A DNA stretch of 64,000 nt. Source: an uncultured Oscillospiraceae bacterium. Lineage in GTDB: Bacteria; Bacillota; Clostridia; Oscillospirales; Oscillospiraceae. The stretch is from positions 62,001-126,000 of the forward strand of contig CAKTMF010000002.1 of NCBI GenBank assembly GCA_934573855.1, read 5' to 3'. The notes below the pieces were generated by a model. It was given only the letters and a program-made list of their open reading frames with translations. It had not been told where the DNA came from and did no database searches. The position numbers and the translations under genes were made by a program. Positions 52,370 through 61,914 of this stretch are shown here, one piece after another. Each line of letters starts with the position of its first letter. Position 1 is the stretch's first letter.

Positions 52370-53410
52370 ATGAACAGGACCCCCAAAGTAACGGTCATAA
52401 TCCCCGCCTACAACGCGGAAAAGTACATCGAAGGCTCCGTCGGCAGCGTTCTGGGGCAGAGCTATAAGGAGCTTGAGCTGATCGTGGTGGACGACGGCTC
52501 GAAGGACTCCACACCCGCTCTCCTTGAGAAAATGGCGGCGGCGGACGGGCGGCTGCGCCCCATGCGCGTCCCGAACGGCGGCCCCGCCGTGGCCCGCAAC
52601 CGCGCGCTGGAGGCCATGGATGTGAACACGGACTTCGTGATGTTCATGGACGCGGACGATATCGTCGAGCCGGATACCCTCGAATACGCGGTGGGAGCCG
52701 CGGAGAACGGCTCGGACATGGTCATCTTCGGCTTCACCATCATGAACACGGACGGCACGCACAACGACTACTGCGAGCCGGGCAAGACCGTGACGCGCCC
52801 CCAGCTTAGCACCGAGCTTGCCGGGCTGTACAAGGCCAACCTCCTCAACCAGGTCTGGGGCAAGCTCTACCGCGCCGACCTGATAATGGAGAACGGCATA
52901 CGCTTTCAGGACTACCGCTGGGGCGAGGACAGGCTCTTTATTTTCGACTGCCTTGAAAAGCTCGAAAAGCTCACCGTGCTGCCGGAGTGCAAGTACCGCT
53001 ACATAATGCACGAGGGCGAGAGCCTCATCACCAAATACTACGACAAAAAATTCTCCGTCTGCCTTCAGGCGGACGACCGCGTGCAGGAGCTGTGCCGGGA
53101 GTTCGGCGTCGAGGACGAGGGGTATTTCAGATACATGTTCGTAAAGAGCATATTTTCCTGCTTCACGAACCTCTTCTCCCCCTCCTGCAAACTCACCCAC
53201 CGTGAAAAGCTCGCCTATGTGCGGGACGTCATCGGAAACGGCCATGTTCGCCGCCGCAGCCGCGGCGTCGCCGGAGGCTTCCCGGCAAGAGCGCTGTGCG
53301 CCGTCATGCACACCGGCTCCGCGGGACTGACGCTCTTCACGTTCCGTATAGTGAGCGCGGTCGGCAGGGCCGCGCCGAAGCTCTTCCTCAGGCTCAAGCA
53401 CAGAAAGTAA
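52370..53410 (+). CDS. Family 2 glycosyltransferase
   Basis: A 346-residue GT-A fold transferase with no membrane helix. VTVIIPAYNAEKYIEGSVGSVLGQS and LIVVDDGSKDST form the nucleotide-sugar site, MDADD is the DxD metal motif (near 104), and GEDRLFIFDCLEK provides the ED region of the acceptor site. The basic C-terminus suggests attachment at the membrane face. The sugar and acceptor are unknown; the neighbouring genes give no pathway, so a stand-alone surface or teichoic-acid-like modification is possible. Confidence 0.88.
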   Translation: MNRTPKVTVIIPAYNAEKYIEGSVGSVLGQSYKELELIVVDDGSKDSTPALLEKMAAADGRLRPMRVPNGGPAVARNRALEAMDVNTDFVMFMDADDIVEPDTLEYAVGAAENGSDMVIFGFTIMNTDGTHNDYCEPGKTVTRPQLSTELAGLYKANLLNQVWGKLYRADLIMENGIRFQDYRWGEDRLFIFDCLEKLEKLTVLPECKYRYIMHEGESLITKYYDKKFSVCLQADDRVQELCREFGVEDEGYFRYMFVKSIFSCFTNLFSPSCKLTHREKLAYVRDVIGNGHVRRRSRGVAGGFPARALCAVMHTGSAGLTLFTFRIVSAVGRAAPKLFLRLKHRK

Positions 53411-53433
53411 ACGCTTAAAAGGAGGCAACACGC

Positions 53434-54357
53434 ATGAAAAGATCCGCCGCCGCCACCGCCGCGGCCGCCGCCGCGGCAGGTACCGCCGTGGCCGGGAAGC
53501 TCACATGGGACGTCTACAGGTACATGATGTGCCGCGACACCGCCGGGTACATGGCAAAGCTGCTGGACTTCGGCGACCATCCGCAGGAATACTGCGAGCT
53601 TCGCGACCGCAAGGCGCGCGAAATGCGCGAGAAGCCCTGTATCCACCTATCCACAGTGTCCGACCGCGGCCAGAGGCTCGAGGGCTACTATTATCCCGCC
53701 GGTGACAAGCCCTGCGGGAGGATCGTGTTCATGGTACACGGCTTTCGCACCAACTACACCATAAACGCCGGGATGTACTACGATCTGTTCACCTCGCGCG
53801 GCTTTGACATATTCTGCTGCGACAACGTCGCGCACGGCAGGAGCGGCGGGCGCTACATGGGCTACGACTTCTACGAGAGCCGCGACTGCCTGCACTGGAT
53901 AGAGTGCCTGAAGCACTGCTTCGGCGAGGATATAAAGCTCATCCTCCACGGCCAGTCCATGGGGGGCGCCACGGTGTGCAAGATGGCCGATCAGGTGCCG
54001 GACAACGTGAAGTTCATCGTGGACGACTGCGGCTTTACGAGCGCGGTGGACACTCTCAGCCGCAAGGCCGGCCGTCTCTTCCCTCTGCTGCGCCTCATCA
54101 ACCGCGTCGCCGCGGGCTATGATCTGAGCGAGACGGATGTGCGCGGGGACGTGAAAAACTCCCGCGTGCCAATGCTTTTCGTCCACGGCAGGGAGGATAT
54201 GGCCGTGCCGTTCTGGATGGGCGAGGAGCTGTACACGCTGTGCGGGGCGGAAAAGGACTGCCTGTTCGTCGACGGAGCAAAGCACGTCGAGAGCATTTAC
54301 CGCGCCCCTGAGGCCTACGCCGCAAAGCTCGACGCCTTTATAGCGAAGTATATGTGA
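53434..54357 (+). CDS. Alpha/beta hydrolase, membrane-anchored
   Basis: A 307-residue serine hydrolase. An N-terminal Ala-rich hydrophobic segment (about 4-20) acts as a signal anchor. The oxyanion region is VFMVHGFRTNY, the nucleophile elbow HGQSMGG (near 169), the acid is in HGREDMAVP and the histidine in GAKHVES near the end. It resembles the YqkD/BAAT-type hydrolases. The substrate is unknown. ATG at 53434 follows AAAGGAGG. It ends at a terminator. Confidence 0.88.
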   Translation: MKRSAAATAAAAAAAGTAVAGKLTWDVYRYMMCRDTAGYMAKLLDFGDHPQEYCELRDRKAREMREKPCIHLSTVSDRGQRLEGYYYPAGDKPCGRIVFMVHGFRTNYTINAGMYYDLFTSRGFDIFCCDNVAHGRSGGRYMGYDFYESRDCLHWIECLKHCFGEDIKLILHGQSMGGATVCKMADQVPDNVKFIVDDCGFTSAVDTLSRKAGRLFPLLRLINRVAAGYDLSETDVRGDVKNSRVPMLFVHGREDMAVPFWMGEELYTLCGAEKDCLFVDGAKHVESIYRAPEAYAAKLDAFIAKYM

Positions 54358-54398
54358 ACGAGATGAAAGCCCCCCGCGCCCGGCTGTTTTCGAGCGCA

Positions 54399-54430
54399 AA
54401 AAAGCTGCCCCGAGGGGCAGCTTTTTATTT
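54399..54430 (+). terminator. Terminator after the alpha/beta hydrolase
   Basis: AAAGCTGCCCC pairs with GGGGCAGCTTT over a tiny loop, then TTATTT; usable from both sides. Confidence 0.8.
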
Positions 54431-54447
54431 ATCCGTTTATTGAACTG

Positions 54448-55752
54448 TCAGACCAGATCGCCGCTGTCGAACGGGTCGCCGCACTCGGGGCAGAACTTGG
54501 GGGGATGCGCGGGGTCCTCGGGCTCCCAGCCGCACTTGTCGCACCTGTACTGAGGGACGCCCTCGGGCTTCTTCGCGCCGCACTCGGAGCAGAATCTGCC
54601 CTTGTTCACATGGCCGCAGGAGCATTTCCAGCCGTCCTCGGGCTTCTTCGTGCCGCATTCGGGGCAGAACTTGCCGGTCGCCGACGCGCCGCAGGAGGGG
54701 CATTTCCACGCGTTCGCGGCAGGGGCGGGAGCCGCCGCGGGAGCGGCGGGCTGCTGCTGGCCCATAGCGTAGAGATTCTGCGCGTTCACGCCGCCGGCGT
54801 TCATCGCCATGCCCATGCCCATGAAGCCGGTCATGGCTCCGGCGGAGTTGCCGGCCGCGGTCTTCATCGCCTCGGCCTGAGCCGCGACTGTGTACGCAGC
54901 GCCCATGGTGGGATCCTTGAAGGCCGCCGCGCGCTGAAGCTCCTTGAGCATTTTCTCGTCGTCCTCGTTGGCGGTGATGCTGGAGACGCCGAAGGACACT
55001 ATCTCCATGCCGCGCAGGTCGCGCCACTTTGCGGAGAGAACCTGGTTGAGCGCGTCCGCCATCTCCATGGTGTGGCCGGGCAGGGAGGAGTAGCGTATGC
55101 CCTTCTCGGAGATGGCCGCGAAGGCGGGCTGCAGCGCGGTGAGAAGCTCGGTCTTCATCTGGCTCTCAAGCTTGTCGCGGGTGTAGTCACCGCTGACGTT
55201 GCCGCAGATATTGGTGTAGAAGAGTATGGGGTTGGTGATACGGTAGCTGTACTCGCCGAAGCAGCGCACGCCGATATCAATGTCGATGTTGGCGTTCCTG
55301 TCCACCACGCGGAAGGGGACGGCGTTGGGTGTGCCGTACTTGTTGCCGACAAGCTCCTTGGTGTTTATGTAGTAGACTCTCTGATCCTTGGGGATCTCGC
55401 CGCCGAAGGTGAAGCGCTTGCCGATGGTCTTGAACACCTCGAGTATGCTCTCTCCCAGCTCGCCGGAGAAGATGGACGGCTCGGTGGAGGCGTCGTAGAC
55501 GTACTCGCCGGGAACGGCGCAGAGGTCGACGACCTTGCCCTGCTCGACGATGAGCATGCACTGTCCGTCCGCGACGGCTATGACGGAGCCGTTGGAGATG
55601 ATGTTGTCATTGCCTCTGTTGCGGCCGGTGGTTTTCTTCACGCCCTTGGTGGCAAGAACGTTTACGGGGATAGCTTCGCAATAGAAATACTCCTTCCACT
55701 GATCGGCGAGTACGCCGCCTGCGGAAGAGAGCGCTGCGGAAATAAGACCCAT
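54448..55752 (-). CDS. SPFH-domain protein with C-terminal zinc ribbons (YdjI-like)
   Basis: A 434-residue protein. The SPFH-like domain (about 15-260, EYFYCEAIPVNVLATKGVKK; RVYYINTKELVGNKYGTPNAVPFRVVD) is the type called virion-core or YdjI-like, related to membrane-stress systems. An Ala/Gln/Pro linker follows, then three double-cysteine zinc knuckles: CPSCGASATGKFCPECG, CSCGHVNKGRFCSECG and CDKCGWEPEDPAHPPKFCPECG. There is no membrane helix, so it probably docks at the membrane by oligomerising. ATG at 55752 follows AAAGGAG, and a promoter lies upstream. Confidence 0.85.
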   Translation of the reverse strand: MGLISAALSSAGGVLADQWKEYFYCEAIPVNVLATKGVKKTTGRNRGNDNIISNGSVIAVADGQCMLIVEQGKVVDLCAVPGEYVYDASTEPSIFSGELGESILEVFKTIGKRFTFGGEIPKDQRVYYINTKELVGNKYGTPNAVPFRVVDRNANIDIDIGVRCFGEYSYRITNPILFYTNICGNVSGDYTRDKLESQMKTELLTALQPAFAAISEKGIRYSSLPGHTMEMADALNQVLSAKWRDLRGMEIVSFGVSSITANEDDEKMLKELQRAAAFKDPTMGAAYTVAAQAEAMKTAAGNSAGAMTGFMGMGMAMNAGGVNAQNLYAMGQQQPAAPAAAPAPAANAWKCPSCGASATGKFCPECGTKKPEDGWKCSCGHVNKGRFCSECGAKKPEGVPQYRCDKCGWEPEDPAHPPKFCPECGDPFDSGDLV

Positions 55753-55794
55753 TTTATTTTCTCCTTTCGGTTTATGGTCAATGTGCTTGTCAGT

Positions 55795-55823
55795 ATTATA
55801 ACGCCTATTTCGCTTCTCGGCAA
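55795..55823 (-). promoter_or_regulatory. Promoter of the SPFH gene
   Basis: Minus strand: TTGCCG (55818-55823), 17-base spacer, perfect TATAAT (55795-55800). Confidence 0.6.
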
Positions 55824-55869
55824 CAGTCTTTTTATACTCTCACCGATTATTTACATTCCCACGGCGCTC

Positions 55870-55898
55870 TTGAATATGGATATCGGATATGGTATAGT
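55870..55898 (+). promoter_or_regulatory. Promoter of the ABC exporter operon
   Basis: Plus strand: TTGAAT (55870-55875), 17-base spacer, TATAGT (55893-55898), 46 bases before the ATG. Confidence 0.65.
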
Positions 55899-55944
55899 AT
55901 CGTAAATATTTATGCAGTTTATGGCCTTTTGCTCAAGGAGACAT

Positions 55945-57774
55945 ATGGACAACACGAAAACAAATGCCCCCGCGTATTCAAAGGCGGGGCTTATATGGAG
56001 ATTTCTCCGGGGCAGCAAGCGCTACTTTGCCATTGCCGTCCTCTCCGCCGCCGTCACGGCTCTTGCGGACATGATAGATCCGCAGATAATCCGCATGGCG
56101 GTGGACAACGCCCTCGGCGGACTCGAGCCGGACTATTCCCCCGCCGTCATGGATATCGTCGCGCGCTTCGGCGGCTTTGAGTATCTCGGAAAGCACATGT
56201 GGATAATGGCGTGCGCGGTGGTGTTCGTGGCGCTCTTTCGGGTGGGGTCGCAGTACCTTTTCCGCGTGAGCAACACGAAGGGCTCCGAGACGCTGGTGAA
56301 GAACATGCGCGACTCGCTCTTCTCCCACATCGAGCGCCTGCCCTTCTCATGGCATATGAAGAACCACACCGGCGATATCATCCAGCGCTGCACCTCGGAT
56401 ATCGACACGCTGAGGAACTTCGTCTCCGAGCAGCTGACGTCGGTGTTCCGCATCACGATACTGCTGATCCTGTCGCTGATATTCATGTTCTCGATGAACG
56501 TGAAGCTCGCGGTTATCGCCTTTCTCCCGACGCCGCTCATACTTATCTATTCCTTCAAGTTCCACAGCCGGATACGCGAGGGCTTCCTCGCCTGCGACGA
56601 GAACGAGGGCAAGCTCTCCAACATGGTGCAGGAGAACCTCACCGGCGTGCGCGTGGTGCGCGCCTTCGGCCGTGAGCGCGCGGAAAAGGACCGCTTTGAG
56701 GAGCAGAACAGGTATTATACCTCGCTGTGGGTGCGCCTTGCGAAGGTGATGGCGCGCTACTGGAGCACGCAGGACATCCTCTCGGGGCTGCAGGTGCTGC
56801 TGGTGGTGGTGTTCGGCGCGGTGTTCTGTATCCGTGACGAGATGACCGCCGGCGAATACATAGCCTTCATATCCTATAACCGCACCCTCACATGGCCCAT
56901 ACGCATGCTCGGCCGCATGATCTCCGAGATGAGCAAGGCCGGCGTCTCCATCGACCGTATCGCCTACATCATAAACTCCGAGGAGGAGTGCGACCGCGAG
57001 GGCGCGTCCGACGCCGACATGAGCGGCGACATTTCCTTTGACCACGTCAGCTTCAGCTACGACGGCAGCGCCGAGATACTCCACGACGTCACCTTTACCA
57101 TGAAGGCCGGGACGACGCTCGGCATACTCGGCGGCACCGGCAGCGGCAAATCCACGATGATGCTCCTGCTCGACAAGATGTACGACCTGCCCGAGGACTG
57201 CGGCGCCATACGCATAGGCGGGACGGACATACGCGACATACGCACCGCGCACCTGAGAAAGAACATCGGCATGGTGCTGCAGGAGCCGTTCCTTTTCTCC
57301 CGCAGTCTCCAGGACAACATCGGCATAGCGGAGGAGGGGATCACCCTCTCCGAGATACGCGCCGCCGCGAGGGACGCCTGCCTCGACGACACGATAGAGG
57401 GCTTTTCCAAGGGCTACGACACCTTTGTCGGCGAGCGCGGCGTGACGCTCTCCGGCGGGCAAAAGCAGCGCGCCGCCATCGCCCGCGCCCTCACGAGGAC
57501 GACGCCGATAATGATATTCGACGACTCGCTCTCCGCCGTCGACACCGAGACGGACGCAAAGATACGCGCCTCGCTCGAGGAGCGCTTCGGCAGCGCCTCA
57601 ATAATCCTCATATCCCACCGTATCACCACGCTCTCGAAGGCCGACAAGGTGCTGGTGCTGGATAACGGCCGTATCGCCGAGGAGGGTACGCCGGAGGAGC
57701 TTCGCTCCGCCGGGGGCATTTACCAGAAGATATACGAGATCCAGTCCGGTCTCGGAGAGGAGGCGCAGGCATGA
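55945..57774 (+). CDS. ABC exporter subunit, degenerate-site half
   Basis: A 609-residue half-transporter: six membrane helices (about 25-310) and an ATPase domain. Walker A is GGTGSGKST, the signature LSGGQKQR is perfect, but Walker B reads IFDDSLSAVD, with Asp where the catalytic Glu belongs. That is the hallmark of the degenerate-site partner in heterodimeric exporters such as BmrC. ATG at 55945 has AAGGAG five bases before. Its stop overlaps the next ATG (ATGA), giving equal synthesis of both halves. Confidence 0.92.
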   Translation: MDNTKTNAPAYSKAGLIWRFLRGSKRYFAIAVLSAAVTALADMIDPQIIRMAVDNALGGLEPDYSPAVMDIVARFGGFEYLGKHMWIMACAVVFVALFRVGSQYLFRVSNTKGSETLVKNMRDSLFSHIERLPFSWHMKNHTGDIIQRCTSDIDTLRNFVSEQLTSVFRITILLILSLIFMFSMNVKLAVIAFLPTPLILIYSFKFHSRIREGFLACDENEGKLSNMVQENLTGVRVVRAFGRERAEKDRFEEQNRYYTSLWVRLAKVMARYWSTQDILSGLQVLLVVVFGAVFCIRDEMTAGEYIAFISYNRTLTWPIRMLGRMISEMSKAGVSIDRIAYIINSEEECDREGASDADMSGDISFDHVSFSYDGSAEILHDVTFTMKAGTTLGILGGTGSGKSTMMLLLDKMYDLPEDCGAIRIGGTDIRDIRTAHLRKNIGMVLQEPFLFSRSLQDNIGIAEEGITLSEIRAAARDACLDDTIEGFSKGYDTFVGERGVTLSGGQKQRAAIARALTRTTPIMIFDDSLSAVDTETDAKIRASLEERFGSASIILISHRITTLSKADKVLVLDNGRIAEEGTPEELRSAGGIYQKIYEIQSGLGEEAQA

Positions 57775-59597
57775 AAAAGACTGCCTCCGAGGGAAAGAGC
57801 CTGCCCTTTTTCGGCGTGCCGAAAATGCTGCCCTTCCTCGCAAAATACAAAAAAGAACTGATCGTCATGGTGACGACGGGGCTTGCCAGCTCCGGCGTGG
57901 ACGTTCTCATTCCCATACTCCAGCGCTACTCCCTAAACCACTTCGTGGCGGAAAGAACGCTGGACACCCTGCCGCTTTTTCTCATCATCTACGCGGCGGC
58001 GGTGCTGATCGCGGGCGCGGTGAACTACGTCTCCTGCTCCCTCGCCACCGAGGTGGAGCTCTCCCTTGACCGCGACATGAGAAACCGCGCCTTTGAACAT
58101 CTCCAGACTCTGGCCTTTTCCTATTATAATCAGAACAGCGTCGGCTACATCCACGCGCGCGTCATGAGCGACACCTCGCGTATCGGCTCGCTCTTGTCGT
58201 GGACCATGCTGGATGCGACGTGGCACTTGACCTACATAATCGGCGCTATCGTCGTCATGCTCGTGATAAACGCGCCTCTCGCGCTCCTCGTCATCGCGGT
58301 CATCCCCGTGGTCGCGGCCCTGTTCTCCGTCTTTCAGGCGAAGCTCATCGCCGTCAACCGTCAGGTGCGCGAGATAAACTCGAAGATCACCGGCAACTTC
58401 AACGAGGGCATTACCGGCGCAAAGACCGTCAAGTCCCTCGTCATCGAGGAAAAGATCGGGGAGGACTTCCGCGCCGAGACCGCCAACATGCGCAGAAAGT
58501 CCGTCCACGCCGCGCGGCTCCGCGGAGCCTTTGCCGCCGCGACGAATCTCGCATCCTCCATGGGGCTTGCCATCGTGCTGTGGCGCGGCGGCTTCATCGC
58601 CGAGAGCGAGGTCGGCACCTTCTCCATGTTCATGTCCTACGCGCAGGGGCTTATGGAGCCTGTGCGCTGGATAATCGACGCGATATCCGAGCTGATCACC
58701 GCGCAGGTGAACATCGAGCGCTACACTAAGCTCCTCGAGACCAAGTCCGACGTCTCCGATACGCCCGAGGTCACGGAGCGCTACGGCGACAGCTTTGAGC
58801 CGAAGCGCGAGAACTGGGAGCCTATCCGCGGCGACATTGAGTTCGACGACGTGAGCTTCAAGTACCCGGACGGAGACGAGTACGTCCTTGAGCATTTCTC
58901 GCTGAAGATACCCTTCGGCATGAATCTCGCCATCGTGGGCGAGACCGGCGCGGGGAAATCCACGCTCGTGAATCTCGTCTGCCGCTTCTTCGAGCCTACC
59001 TCCGGCAGGGTCCTCATCGACGGCAGGGACGCGCGCGAGCGCTCGCAGCTGTGGCTGCACTCCGCTCTCGGCTATGTTCTCCAGACGCCGCACCTCTTCT
59101 CCGGCACGATAAGGGAAAACCTTCTCTACGGCAACCCCGACGCAGCGGAGGAGCAGATAAACGAGGCCATCCGGCTCGTCTCCGCCGAGAGCGTCATATC
59201 GAGGCTCGAAAAGGGTCTCGACACCGACGTGGGCGAGGGCGGCGACCTTCTGTCCACGGGCGAAAAGCAGCTCATCTCCTTTGCCCGCGCGATACTTGCC
59301 GACCCGCGCATACTCGTGCTGGACGAGGCCACGGCTTCCGTCGACACCATCACCGAGCAGAAGATACAGTCCGCCATCGACACCATCATCCGCGGCCGTA
59401 CCTCCATCGTCATCGCCCACCGCCTCTCCACCGTCAGGAACGCCGACCTCATCCTTGTGGTCAGGGACGGAAGGATCGTGGAGCAGGGCCGGCATGACGA
59501 GCTTATGCGGCAGGGGGGCGCGTATTACAAGCTCTACACCCGCCAGTACGAGGATGAGTCCACCGGAGCGATTCTCAGCGGTGGCCGCGGGGTATGA
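57771..59597 (+). CDS. ABC exporter subunit, catalytic half
   Basis: A 608-residue half-transporter with the same six-helix plus ATPase plan. Walker A is GETGAGKST and Walker B ILVLDEATASVD with the catalytic Glu intact, but the signature is altered to LSTGEKQ. Together with the other half this makes one normal ATP site (its Walker B with the partner's LSGGQ) and one degenerate site, as in BmrCD-type drug or peptide exporters. The cargo is unknown; the coupled lysozyme-like lipoprotein downstream hints at the cell envelope. Confidence 0.92.
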   Translation: MKKTASEGKSLPFFGVPKMLPFLAKYKKELIVMVTTGLASSGVDVLIPILQRYSLNHFVAERTLDTLPLFLIIYAAAVLIAGAVNYVSCSLATEVELSLDRDMRNRAFEHLQTLAFSYYNQNSVGYIHARVMSDTSRIGSLLSWTMLDATWHLTYIIGAIVVMLVINAPLALLVIAVIPVVAALFSVFQAKLIAVNRQVREINSKITGNFNEGITGAKTVKSLVIEEKIGEDFRAETANMRRKSVHAARLRGAFAAATNLASSMGLAIVLWRGGFIAESEVGTFSMFMSYAQGLMEPVRWIIDAISELITAQVNIERYTKLLETKSDVSDTPEVTERYGDSFEPKRENWEPIRGDIEFDDVSFKYPDGDEYVLEHFSLKIPFGMNLAIVGETGAGKSTLVNLVCRFFEPTSGRVLIDGRDARERSQLWLHSALGYVLQTPHLFSGTIRENLLYGNPDAAEEQINEAIRLVSAESVISRLEKGLDTDVGEGGDLLSTGEKQLISFARAILADPRILVLDEATASVDTITEQKIQSAIDTIIRGRTSIVIAHRLSTVRNADLILVVRDGRIVEQGRHDELMRQGGAYYKLYTRQYEDESTGAILSGGRGV

Positions 59598-60808
59598 AGA
59601 TGAGACGTATTTTTTCACTCGTGCTTACGGCGTGCGCACTTCTGACGCTCGCGCTCTCGGCGGGCTGCGGGACGCTGAAGATAGACATACCGCCGCTCCC
59701 CACCGATCTTCCCGAGGGGACGTTTTCCGACCTCGCGACGCCCGGCCCGGAGACTCCCTCCACGCCGGAGCCGCCCGTGCCGCTCCCGCCCTCTCCCTCG
59801 CCTACGCCCACGGCGGAGCCTGAACCGGAGCCGACTCCCGCTCCCACGCCCGATCCGCTCTCGCTCATTCCCCCTCCGCTCCCCGAAACGTCCGATGCCG
59901 TCGACGGCGGAGGCGGGCCGGCGATAAGCATACGCGACTACACTCTCCCGGAGGACATGCTGGAGTATAACGTGCAGGATCTTCTCGGCTGGATAGAGGT
60001 CGACGAGGGGATAATAACCGAGGTCACGGGTACGCTCATGAACTCCGCGGGCGACACGGTCCAGAGCTGCACCTACTACCCGTGCAGCTGGCAGTTCAGT
60101 CTCGCGGGGACGATAAACGCCGCGCTGACTTTCTCGAGCCTCACGCCCGATATCTATAACTATTCCGTCACGGTGACGGCCGAGTCCGACCGGGTGTCTG
60201 AGAAGGTCGTCCTTGACCGGAGCTTCCGCGTCTACCCGCACAACTCCGTCCTGCCGCACAGGGACGACGGCTCCGCCTACTCCGCGAAGCTCACCGACGA
60301 CGACAGCACCGCCGGGCGGATATGGAACTTCCTCATAGCCGAGTTCGATAATCCCTATGCCGCCGCGGCCATAATGGGCAACATGTACGCCGAGAGCGGC
60401 TGTCACCCCCAGCGCCTGCAGGGCGACCTTGAGGAGGACTGCTCCGCCTCTCAGCGCTACACCGAGCTGGTCGACAGCGGCGTCATCAGCCGCGAAGCCT
60501 TTATCGAGGGCTACAGCGCCGAGGGCTACGGCCCCGGCTACGGACTGTGCCAGTGGTCGGGCGACCGGCGCGGGACGCTCTATGACATGGCGAAGGCTCT
60601 CGGCACCTCCGTGGGAGACGCGGAGACGCAGTGCTTCGTCGTGGTGTATGAGCTGACGTACCTTTATCCCGATCTCATGGAGTCCCTGCGCGGCGCGGGA
60701 GACATCTACACCGCCACCATGGATTTCTGCAACATCTATGAGCAGCCCGCCCATCGCACGGGGCGTTCCGCCTTTGCGCTGAAATATCTGGAGGAATACG
60801 CGGCGTAA
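59594..60808 (+). CDS. Lipoprotein with phage-tail-lysozyme-type domain
   Basis: A 404-residue lipoprotein: a signal peptide with lipobox SAGC (Cys25), a long Pro/Glu/Ser/Thr linker of PxP repeats (about 33-105) that could span the wall, a beta-rich middle domain (120-220), and a C-terminal lysozyme-like domain. In the last, AAAAIMGNMYAESGCHPQRLQ holds the likely catalytic Glu, and GYGLCQWSGDRRGTLYD is typical of the phage tail lysozyme family. It probably cleaves peptidoglycan outside the membrane. Its ATG overlaps the stop of the ABC exporter gene (ATGA); a second ATG two codons on is an alternative. Confidence 0.82.
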   Translation: MKMRRIFSLVLTACALLTLALSAGCGTLKIDIPPLPTDLPEGTFSDLATPGPETPSTPEPPVPLPPSPSPTPTAEPEPEPTPAPTPDPLSLIPPPLPETSDAVDGGGGPAISIRDYTLPEDMLEYNVQDLLGWIEVDEGIITEVTGTLMNSAGDTVQSCTYYPCSWQFSLAGTINAALTFSSLTPDIYNYSVTVTAESDRVSEKVVLDRSFRVYPHNSVLPHRDDGSAYSAKLTDDDSTAGRIWNFLIAEFDNPYAAAAIMGNMYAESGCHPQRLQGDLEEDCSASQRYTELVDSGVISREAFIEGYSAEGYGPGYGLCQWSGDRRGTLYDMAKALGTSVGDAETQCFVVVYELTYLYPDLMESLRGAGDIYTATMDFCNIYEQPAHRTGRSAFALKYLEEYAA

Positions 60809-60837
60809 GGAGCTTATATCCCCTTTATGACAGACGA

Positions 60838-60876
60838 AGCCCCGGAGCATGCCGTTTTGGCATGTCCGGGGCTTTC
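60838..60876. terminator. Terminator of the exporter-lysozyme operon
   Basis: AGCCCCGGA..CATGCC pairs with GGCATG..TCCGGGGCT, followed by TTTCC. Confidence 0.75.
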
Positions 60877-60900
60877 CGGTCCTGCTGCGGTCCTGCGGTA

Positions 60901-61722
60901 TCAGTCGTTGTCCTTTGATCTCATTATGCTCAGAAGGCGGATGAAGAGGTTCGCTATATCAAGATAAATGTCCAGCGCGCAGTCCACCGCGTTGTCAAGC
61001 GTGCGCTCAAACTGCTGTGAGCGGTAGACGTCATAGCCGATGTACAGGCTGAATATGCCCGCGGCCACCCAGTCCGTCATGTTCTGCGGCACGCGGAGGA
61101 TGAGCAGCACGGCCTCGCACAGTATAAGCCCAAGCAGGCAGCCCGCCAGCGCGCCGCCAAGCCCCTTAAAAAGCTCCGGGAAGGCGAGGATGGCGCAGAG
61201 CATGCCCACCGTGATGAGAGCGGTGTACACGAACGCATCGCGCACGACTGCGGAGCCGGCGCCGCCGTATATCTCCACCGCCGCGGCCAGCACCAGCCCG
61301 AGCGGCACCACCACGAGGTTGTAGCCGAGGAAGCTTATTATCGCGCTGCGGGACTTTGCCGATATGACCGTCCCGAGGAACGCCAGAACGATGTAGCCCG
61401 GGAAAAGCACCTCCGGCTCCATGCGCACTGCGGCGTCCGCCGCCGTGAAGCACAGTATCACGTTTACCAGAAGCCCCCACAGCACCACGCCGATGAGAAC
61501 GAGATTATAGACCCTCGGCGAGAGTATCCTCGCGCCCGAGTAGTCGGCGCTGAGTCTCGCCTGACGGGCGGCGCGGCCCATGACCAGCGCGGCGGAGCCG
61601 GCCGCGGACGCCTCCTGTGCGCTCGCCGCGGGGCGGCGTTCCATCTGCGGGAGCTTATTTCCGCAGTATTCGCAGAATTTGCTGCCGTTTTCGTTTTCGG
61701 CGCCGCATTTGGGACATATCAT
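60901..61722 (-). CDS. Zinc-ribbon Bax-inhibitor-1-like membrane protein
   Basis: A 273-residue protein. The first 25 residues are a zinc ribbon (CPKCGAENENGSKFCEYCG), followed by an Ala/Arg linker and seven membrane helices of the BI-1/YccA family. The signature end ALDIYLDIANLFIRLLSIM is well kept. Bacterial BI-1 proteins are pH-sensitive calcium leak channels in the best-studied case (BsYetJ). The N-terminal zinc ribbon is an uncommon but recurring addition in Clostridia. ATG at 61722 has AAGGAGAAGG upstream. Confidence 0.88.
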   Translation of the reverse strand: MICPKCGAENENGSKFCEYCGNKLPQMERRPAASAQEASAAGSAALVMGRAARQARLSADYSGARILSPRVYNLVLIGVVLWGLLVNVILCFTAADAAVRMEPEVLFPGYIVLAFLGTVISAKSRSAIISFLGYNLVVVPLGLVLAAAVEIYGGAGSAVVRDAFVYTALITVGMLCAILAFPELFKGLGGALAGCLLGLILCEAVLLILRVPQNMTDWVAAGIFSLYIGYDVYRSQQFERTLDNAVDCALDIYLDIANLFIRLLSIMRSKDND

Positions 61723-61914
61723 CTTATCCTTCTCCTTTTCACACGGCGGGCAGGGAACCCCGCCGCAATTCTCCTCTTGTCATTTTATACTCCGCGCCAT
61801 GGCAAAAGACAGACTATTTGTAAATTTTTTTGTTTTATTGCCGCCGCCGCGCGCATATAATGAAAGACGCATTGAAAGCCGTATAATGTTCTCATCGAGC
61901 GAAAGGAGTTCACC

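Noticed and set aside
61856..61887. Two TATAAT boxes upstream of asd as a tandem promoter
   Set aside because: Neither has a -35 box better than three of six at 16-18 bases, so I mention them only within the gene entry.
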